64,000 nucleotides of DNA from positions 210,410,746 through 210,474,745 of the forward strand of contig CM073590.1 in NCBI GenBank assembly GCA_037074705.1, read 5' to 3'. The stretch is from Zhengitettix transpicula (taxonomy: Eukaryota; Arthropoda; Insecta; Orthoptera; Tetrigidae). Both the position numbers and the translations under genes were made by a program. Under the pieces are notes generated by a model. It did no database searches, had not been told where the DNA came from, and saw only the letters and a program-made list of their open reading frames with translations. Position 1 is the stretch's first letter; every line of letters begins with the position of its first letter. This document shows, piece by piece, positions 56,487 through 64,000 of the stretch.

Positions 56487-59400
56487 GTGAGTCGTTAAAA
56501 GTGTCGTCGTCTGTTCGGACCGTTCTTCCCGGACGCGTCCACCCGCGTCCGCGGCGGGCTATTTAATTTAAATGTGGTTACGACCTGTTGCCAAAAAATA
56601 CACCTAAAACGCGGTTCCGTAATTCGGCGAGGGGTCATGTTTGCAATTACTCAACCCCCCGCCGTCCGCGGCCGTGTTTCGCGGCATACGGCCGTGTGCA
56701 TACCGACTGGACGGTCGCTTGTGTGATGCGAACGGTGGCAAACGACGTCGTGTGTGCAAGTGTGCGCCAGTTTGGTGGATATTCCGCGGTGTATGCGTGT
56801 GGCGGCGGACTAAACATCAGCTGGGATAGGGGGTTCGGGCCCGCGCTCAGAACAGCCGCAGTTGTCATCGACTTAGTACGTAACCGAGTGTCTGCCATGA
56901 CCCACCGCAATACTCGCGAGGTAAATACTAGGTGAAAATGTAAAAGTAGGTGAACCTATTTTTGCCGGTGACCTGTCGAGCGACGACTCGAATCCGATAG
57001 AGAAGTGATCCGACTTTGAAGAAATGCGTGTGAAATTGTTCCGGATTTTCGCTAAAATAGTTCAACTTCGGACGGAATGTGCGGTGCGACTTGAGTTGCG
57101 ATGCGGACTTTTAGTCAGTGGAAAATAGTTGGGAAAAAGTGCTGCGAATGCGTTAACGTGTGTTAATTAACTAATTTATTGTTTCAATCTTTTCTTTCCG
57201 ACTTGATGGAGGAAAAATCCTTCGATTGTACGATGCGTTTCTCAGCGATAGTTTTCCAAGTGCGATGTGAACAGAAAAGTTTATGATTATTTCGTTACGC
57301 CGAAAAGTTTTTTTAAATGAATCGCAAAACGTTATTATGAATTAATTTTTTTTATATTTGTCTCCGTATTTATATGAAAACAAGTGTTTGCTACCGTTGG
57401 TTCCGATCGTACGTTGCGCGTTTTCAATACAAACGTAAAATTCGGTTTTGAACGAAAATTCAGATGCATTTAATAATCATTTTTCATTTTACCGCGAGTT
57501 TAGTATTTGGGCAAGTACTTACATACTAATTTCTTCTCTGAAGACCGAACCATATAGAACTGTACGATGCGTTTTTATACTTATAGCACTTTGACAGGTG
57601 TTATTTGTGATAAATAACTATTGTTTTGAACGTTATTCGAAATTATAAACGCGAGTTGATTCCGAAACTTGACCTACATAGAGAGAACTGTCCAGAATAG
57701 CAAACAATTATAGTTCAAGATTATCAGTAAACTGCTTCGATATTGAACGAATGATAAAAATTAATTTTAGTTATTAATGACCTGGTCATATTTTAAGCAT
57801 ATATTAGAGAAATAATGTAACGTCGTACAAATGTTAGTACGAAACTTGAGATTTCTAACATCTTGCAATTTTTTGAGTTTTATGATCTTAGACATGAAGC
57901 AAAATCATTTCACGAAAGTACCTTAATTTTTTTAATATATCTGTTTTCTTGCTTAAAATATTGTTGCCAAAAAGCTATTATAAATTGCAACTCAAGTTTG
58001 TGAAGAGTTATTGTTTTGGAGCTATGGACCCATGACTTTATATCAAAGCTATTTTCCTACAATAAAAATCTGAGAAATGTAAATTTTTGTTCTAATGTAA
58101 AGACTTAATTGTGATTCGGCTTATAACAAGAGTTTTTTTAGGTTTGGAGAGGGTTGCTGAAGAATTGATGGGAAAAAGGAAATGGAAACAATATCAAGAA
58201 ACAGTGTTACGTACTTCACTCAAAATAGACATAGAGCCTGAGAGCCAAGACTGGGAAGCACAAGATAAATGCTCTTTTTGTGATGGTGGGATGTTCTTAG
58301 GATCAGCATCAGTAAGTTTTCCTTAGCTTTATGCTGAAAAAAGTGCTAATATTTTGTATGATTGTTACCCTGTTGAAATGTAGGAACAAATTTCTGTAAA
58401 TACCATTCTGTGAATTCTTCAGAGTCCCAAGTCTGACAGTGGCAGCAGCAGCCGCAGCAGCTTTCATGAAACACCCCCTGCGACTCTGCTCGAGAACTCA
58501 TCTAGTACCATGACAACCCTAGAATCGGTGACGTCTCTTGCCGCTTCCTTGGCAGCTGTTGCTGCGTATAGTGCAAATCAGAACAATTCGGGAAACACTC
58601 CTTCTTCGAGTTTGCCATTTTATCCACCTCCACCACATCACCACAGTGGACTGTTTCCTCCATGGTACCTGTCTCCACCAGCTCCACATCTGCAACCAGA
58701 ACCTTCGGACACTCCACCAGCTGTGATGTCGTTGCCAGCGACATCTTCGGGATCAGAACAGCCCCTCGACTTAAGTGCTAAAGCGAAGGAAGAGATTCAG
58801 AACAGGGTGTCAGCTCCACAGTCACTCAAAGTACCAAGCATAGACAGCAAACACATTTTCAAGTAAGTACAAATAAAAATCTAATCAATAGACTTACATA
58901 TTATTCTAATTGTAAGTGCATTATCAAATGTGTCACAACATTTACGTTAGCTGTTTCTTTTTTAAAAAATTATTACTATCTTAATCTCGTCTCTGCATAT
59001 CTATGCATAGTTTAAATATAATTCCATCATAGAGTAATTTTCTAAATATAAAATCTTTGCACTTGAATGATGGTCCCCATTATAATAATTTCTACAGTTT
59101 GTTCATCATATTAAAACACCTTATTCAATATGCAATTTTGGTTATATGGTATTAATAATTTTTATTTATCAATTATTTACCTTCATTAGTTTGGGATCTT
59201 AGCTTGTGTCACATTATTAAACGAATATTTTAGTTTTGTTTCTAGTTGATTAGCATATTTTTATTATATTGTCATGGTTTTTAATTTGAAATAAATGAGT
59301 GCATACTAAGTGTAATTAAGGTTAAAATTATACGAACTATAATTTCATTTACTAATATACATACTATAGTACCAATTTAAATATTTGAAAATTACAGTCA

Positions 59401-62400
59401 AATTACATACTGAAATAACATATTTCTCAATAAATTCTAAAATTTAGGATATTATTTCAGTGAGTTTGTTCCCGAGTGTTACTTCTTGCGAAGTATAACA
59501 CTAATCAAATTTTCCTTGTAAATAATTCTATTACATTCATAATTCATGTGTTCACTATTCACCTCACAATATTCAAACAATAGTTACTATTTGAGTACAA
59601 CTTTCTAATTCAAATGTTGCTTCATTGTCCTGATGTAATTTACCAAATTGACTTTCCTTTCTCATAGAAAATTTAAAACAATAAATAAAATTTGTTTATT
59701 CAGTAAATTTTGTCACTATAGAGTTGTGAATTTTCTTTCTGAGTCATAATTATTATGGTAATTCTACTTGTAATTTTTGCATATTTTACAACCATTCATT
59801 GAACTTTTTCAGCTTTCAAAGTCATAAAAAACCATTTTAAATGTCAGGAATGCACTAATGTAGCTTATTAAATGAAATAAATGTTGGGATTTAGTTCAAA
59901 ATACTTAAGAAGTAAGTGGCAGGTTACAGTAATATTACAAATAGGTGGATGTCTTAATAAACTTTCTACCTAAACTTACAGCTTAATTTCCACTATTTAA
60001 TAGACATGAAATTTAGGCTTAGTGTTGAAAAAATTTAAATTAATAAAGCCTAGCCAAGAAAAGATTATTAAAAGTAATACAATGAGTTCATTGCACAATA
60101 ACTGATACAATATCATTTTTTACAATAGATCTACCATTTTAATTAATATATCCAGTATTAAATAAATATCTTACTTTGTAGAGGATATGAATTTTATTTT
60201 TATTTACAACATATTATTATATAAATTCCAAACATGATTTTTTTACCAAAGAATTTTTTATAGATTTTAACAACAAATTATCTTGCTAAAAGCTGATCAT
60301 TGTTTTATACCTTCCATTGCTCTACTACCTTTATGAATCTATAAATTAATTATGTATTCTATGTATGTTAATTATCTCAGGTATCAGATTGTTTTTATGA
60401 CAATGTTCGATGTTTACCAAAACAGGGCAAAGCCACGCATGAGTGCTGTGGCTGGGAGGCGCACTTATACAGAAGAAGAGTTGCAAGCAGCTCTAAGGGA
60501 TATCCAGAGTGGGAAACTGGGCACTCGCAGAGCTGCTGTAATTTATGGAATACCTCGGTCAACTCTCCGCAACAAGGTTTACAAATTAGCTATGGAAAAA
60601 GAAAGAGATTCACATCTTGTGGTTCCTGCCATAGAGGAAAAAGATCTGTCAGGAGGAGAAGAAGAAAAAGAAGTAGAACGTGCCTTGCGGCGGCCTCTTC
60701 TATCCATGGAAGATCTTGTGCGGTTCTCGATGCTTGATGGAGATGCCCTTCGTGCTTTACTGGAAGAGGCTGCAGCTGGACAAAATCGAGAAAGTGGGAG
60801 TTCATCACCTCTGCCAGCATTTCCCAATGCAGGTGATTTGTGGCGTGGTTTAGAACACAGTGCTCTTGGGCCGTACATCTCACAACTTCTTGCATCGACT
60901 GTGCAAGGAGACTCAACAAAATCTGAAGGTGGGGAATCTCTACCTAAATTTCCATCTCCTCTTTTACCTGAACTTGTTAGGCGAATGATGGCTGAAGAAC
61001 AACACCAAAAGAACAAAAAGAACCAAACAGGAGGTCATTTGGAATCTAGGGTGCTTGTAAATGGCACTAGCAATGAAGATACTATTAAAACAGATGATAA
61101 GGGCTTATCGTCAAAATTAACTGTACCACCTTCATTAATAGAAGTGCAGATGGCAACTGCTAATTCTGCAGATGGAGGAACTGAAGTCGATGAAACATTG
61201 GACCCAGACGCAGCAGCTTCTACTTCCAATGTAGCCACCCCTCCCAATGTGATACTGAAAATTCCGTCCTTCAAACCGACTACAAAGAACGGGGTGTCTC
61301 CATCGGGGAGTGGATGTTTGACTTCTAATGATCTGCCTTTTCAATCTGTAGGTGGTCCTGCATTTCCTGGCCAAGAATCTAGTCACACTTTCAGCAGCAG
61401 TAATAATAGTGGAAGCGAGTCTTGTTCACCTCCAGTTGCCAATTTAACAGGAAAGGGAATTGGTGTGAGCTTAAGAGATGTAATTGCCAAGAGTATAAGT
61501 CAAAAGTTTCAACTGCAAGGTGAATTACCCTTATCACAAAAACTTCTGCTGTCAACTGATGAACAGCCATTATTTAAAAGAGGTCGCTTTACACCACCAC
61601 CTTCAGTTATAAAACATAATAACAATAACAGCCATGTTGATGACAAAAACAAACAGACAGTCAACAATGTAAAGAATAATATTATATCTTCAAATAATAG
61701 TGGAAAAGGAACACGACCTAAGAGAGGTAAATACCGTAATTATGACAGAGATAGTTTGGTTGAAGCTGTTAGAGCTGTGCAACGTGGAGAAATGAGTGTA
61801 CATAGAGCAGGATCATATTACGGAGTACCACACTCAACACTAGAATATAAAGTTAAAGAACGTCATCTGATGAGACCAAGAAAGCGTGAACCCAAGCAAC
61901 AATTAGAAGATAATAGACGTAAAGAGGATGCAGGTCCTACACCTTTGAGAAGTTCTGGAGTTCCTACAATCAACTGTGACAAATTAAAATTGTCCCCTAA
62001 AGCATCAAAGCCCCCATTTACTCAACCATTACCTGGTGCACCAAATGGCCTTAAGATCCCTCCACTATTTGATCCTGGTCTTTCTCCTCTGGCTGCATAC
62101 ACAAACCCTGCTGCTCCATTTTCTTTCTGGACTCCTAATCCTTTTCACCCTCTTGCCTTGCCAGATTTGGGAGGTACTGCACCCGGAGGGTTCCCTCCAA
62201 GTCCTGAACAATTTTTTGCCACTCAGCTGTTGCACAGGTTACCTGAAGAATCACAAGGAATGCCTACAGCAAGGAACCCAGTAACTGGTGTGCCAATGTT
62301 GGGTAAATCTGCTAGGGAAATGGCAGAATCCCTGTATGATGGAACTGGTGCAAATGGAAGTTTTCTTGATGGAATCATACGTTCCAGTTTGGAAATGGGG

Positions 62401-63015
62401 TTACCACCATCCGGCTCACCTAAAGAGGGTAGTACAGGTATGGGAAATAGTGGTAAAATGTCTAATAAAGCATTAATTGACCAATTATGCCGCAATAGTT
62501 GCTTTCCCCCTCTGCCAAAAGCACCCATATCCTCTTCCTCACAAGACAGTAGGATGGAATCCAATGAACAATATGCAGATGAAGAATTGGTTAAAGTATT
62601 GTCCCCAAGTGATAAGACTGTTGAAGCAGATACCATTGTATCTGCTGTGGTTGATCTTTCTCAATCTTCCAATGGACTGCCAGATAGTGATTCTAGAGTA
62701 GTTAATGACAATGGTGCAACTAAGTGCTGTGTAGAAGAAGCTGTTGTTTCAAAAGACACTGTAACCCTTTCACCAATGGCAAACACCAAAGGACTGCCAA
62801 CTCCCAATGAAGAGCCCAGATTGCTTAGTAATGAGGTAAATAGTTTGCATGACAAAAATGTTTGTACACCAACTGATGATGAAAGTGCCTGTGATAGTAA
62901 CACAATTAAGAAAATTGGTGATATTGAAGTTGCCAAAGACTTGTATGAGGAAGGGGAGGAAACTTCAGATCCCAAGATAGAGGAGGATACCAAATCAAAG
63001 ATGATCAACTCATAA
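56393..63015 (+). CDS. E93: E93 (Eip93F/Mblk-1) transcription factor
   Basis: E93 is a nuclear DNA-binding factor of the ecdysone pathway that promotes adult differentiation. The coding sequence joins 56,393-56,486, 58,142-58,311, 58,423-58,862 and 60,426-63,015, predicting 1,097 residues. Domains in order: a conserved N-terminal module with Cys 4, 9, 75 and 78; a PLDLS CtBP-type motif at 202-206; PSQ helix-turn-helix 1 at about 246-290; an LxxLL motif (LRALL) at about 343-347; PSQ 2 at about 668-720; a Pro-rich region after it; and an acidic C terminus. All introns are GT-AG and frame-consistent (phases 1, 0 and 2). Vertebrate LCOR/LCORL proteins share this layout. The start ATG has a good context (AAAATGG) and an in-frame TGA at 56,366 upstream. 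Further 5' non-coding exons are possible. Confidence 0.93.
58142..58311 (+). CDS. E93: E93 coding exon 2
   Basis: The acceptor is TTTTTTTAG before 58,142. The joined codon is Gly, followed by [20 protein letters not shown]. The exon carries DKCSFCDGG, the CxxC half of the putative N-terminal metal site. It ends GCATCA with donor GTAAGT at 58,312 (phase 0). Intron 2 is only 111 bases. Confidence 0.9.
58423..58862 (+). CDS. E93: E93 coding exon 3
   Basis: The acceptor is TTCTTCAG before 58,423; using the next AG two bases on would hit a stop at once. It encodes a Ser-rich start ([14 protein letters not shown]), a low-complexity Pro/His region, then [13 protein letters not shown], a CtBP-interaction motif. 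It ends CATATTTTC-type codons (HIF) with donor GTAAGT at 58,863 (phase 2). Intron 3 runs to 60,425, is AT-rich, and I see nothing else in it. Confidence 0.9.
60426..63015 (+). CDS. E93: E93 last coding exon with both PSQ domains
   Basis: Acceptor AACAG before 60,426 completes a Lys codon, giving [17 protein letters not shown] 1 reads [20 protein letters not shown] through [15 protein letters not shown] 2 reads [20 protein letters not shown] through [12 protein letters not shown] and a basic tail RPRKRE. Both fit the Pipsqueak helix-turn-helix pattern that contacts DNA. Between them is a Ser/Asn-rich linker, and after PSQ 2 a Pro-rich block ([17 protein letters not shown]). The stop is TAA at 63,013. 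A second, in-frame acceptor (ATCTCAG, ending 60,380) would add 15 residues. Confidence 0.93.
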
Positions 63016-63800
63016 AGAGACTGATAAATTCTTTTAAACACTATTAAATAGATTATTACACATTTAACACAAATTTATCTAAGAGAATTTTATTATTCTA
63101 ATTAATTAAGGTGTATCTTATTTTTAGTCACCTTACTGTACTGATTTTGTAGGTGTTAAATGTTGTAATTTTATGTGATGGGTTGTTTGTGAAGACAAGC
63201 AAAAGCTGTTTTTATTTAATTTTTCCCTGTACTAAACAAAACAGAGACCTAGTTTCATCTTTAAAATTTCCCACTTAAAACATTTAATCTTTTTGAAGCT
63301 GACAATCGTATTGTTGCCAAAGCTAATGTGGAAAGTATGCCCTTATTCAATAAATTCTGGTAGTTAATTTATCATTCTATAAATATTGTAAGAAAATTTG
63401 AATGTAACTTATTTAAAAACTTATCTATATACATTTGTGGTGAATTTTTAAGCATATATATAATATATTTTTTTTAATCCAACCAAAAATGTTCTACGGA
63501 GTTTTCCCAAGATTTTGTCAAAGCAGATATTTCTCTTGTACAATGATATCATTACTGATAAGAAAAATGTAAATTTATGTCTTCTTTAAGTCCTCAAAAA
63601 TTAAATGTATTTATGATGAATGCATGTTTGTTAATGTGATACTGTTAATATCGTTCAATGTAAATGCATTCATAAATTGTTTTAAATATTGATTGTGTGC
63701 ATGTTTGCATTATATTTATTTTTTATGTATCTGACCAAATAACTTGTGGTTAAGGCTATCATAAACTTGTAATACAAGTACCACAAGATTTCAGGTGATA

Positions 63801-63802
<2 letters not shown>
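63016..63802 (+). other. E93: E93 3' untranslated region (putative)
   Basis: AT-rich sequence after the stop. A poly(A) signal AATAAA lies at 63,349-63,354, which would give a 3' UTR of about 350 bases. Insect E93 transcripts may use further signals downstream, so the end is uncertain. Confidence 0.5.
63349..63354 (+). terminator. E93: Candidate polyadenylation signal
   Basis: AATAAA, about 335 bases after the E93 stop codon. It is the first perfect hexamer I find downstream of the stop. Confidence 0.5.

Positions 63803-63852
<50 letters not shown>
63803..63852. repeat. (TA)n microsatellite
   Basis: An uninterrupted TA run of about 48 bases, downstream of the E93 stop codon. Confidence 0.95.
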
Positions 63853-63854
<2 letters not shown>

Positions 63855-64000
63855 TATTTATCATGCAAGTCCAATAATCATGGGAAGTTATAACTAATTT
63901 ATTTAAAACACTTGTATTTTTATTCAGTATGTCATTAAAGTAGGACTTCTATTTTAAATAGGAGTTTACAATTGATTTTCTTTCCGTTTTGTTGAAATTG

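Noticed and set aside
58510..58866. A free-standing 118-codon gene starting at ATG 58,510
   Set aside because: It is the open part of E93 exon 3. The reading frame continues upstream to the acceptor at 58,422 and the apparent stop is inside the GTAAGT donor.
60352..60425. Starting E93's last exon protein at ATG 60,352
   Set aside because: The sequence before the acceptor is intronic. Family members continue from HIFK directly into [15 protein letters not shown] sequence, and splicing from exon 3 fits phase exactly.
61035..62636. Minus-strand and other-frame ORFs of 80-145 codons inside the E93 last exon
   Set aside because: They are shadows of the well-supported 862-codon coding exon, and their sequences have no domain content.
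1..64000. CRISPR arrays, operons or bacterial features
   Set aside because: No regularly spaced short repeats. The spliced gene, SINEs and mariner show eukaryotic nuclear DNA.

Overview
This window looks like AT-rich insect nuclear DNA. It is spliced, repeat-dense and non-coding over most of its length. The one gene I recognise with confidence is the 3' part of the window: an ortholog of E93 (Eip93F; called Mblk-1 in honeybee), the ecdysone-pathway transcription factor with two Pipsqueak-type helix-turn-helix domains. The repeat content (mariner, tRNA-derived SINE, hammerhead-bearing short elements) fits a large-genome insect. A polyneopteran such as a cockroach, termite or relative is my guess, but the sequence does not prove the order.

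Layout. From 1 to about 50 kb I find no confident host gene. The DNA is a graveyard of small repeats: many copies of a motif resembling the minimal type I hammerhead ribozymes of Penelope-like elements and retrozymes (2.4-54.3 kb); tRNA-like SINE pieces; a Tc1-like transposase relic (25.2-25.6 kb); an internally deleted mariner relic (25.9-26.2 kb, minus); a nearly complete 1,283-bp mariner with terminal inverted repeats and TA target duplication but a broken transposase (26,474-27,756); another transposase tail (31.7 kb, minus); a ~290-bp satellite-like tandem array (34.1-35.3 kb); a 375-bp tandem pair carrying a hammerhead-like motif (45.1-45.8 kb); and five copies of one poly(A)-tailed retroelement between 32.4 and 49.1 kb, four of which keep an open frame on the strand that ends in poly(A). 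From about 50 kb the base composition changes, with GC-rich stretches and CT/GA runs, consistent with the regulatory region and 5' leader of E93.

E93 is read on the plus strand from four coding exons: 56,393-56,486, 58,142-58,311, 58,423-58,862 and 60,426-63,015. All splice junctions are GT-AG and frame-consistent, giving a predicted protein of 1,097 residues. The N-terminal Cys-containing module, a PLDLS CtBP-type motif, an LxxLL motif and two PSQ domains all occur in the order expected for the family. An in-frame alternative acceptor 45 bases upstream of the last exon and a 9-codon upstream ORF just before the start codon are visible.

The most unusual signal is the hammerhead-like motif set. 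Several unrelated-looking copies keep the order CTGANGA, hairpin, GAAACGTH, while stem I and stem II change by compensating bases (CGC/GCG, TAC/GTA, TTAC/GTAA, TGC/GCA, CAC/GTG). Many occur as inverted pairs or in tandem. Most copies carry a changed core base, so activity is doubtful for most of them.
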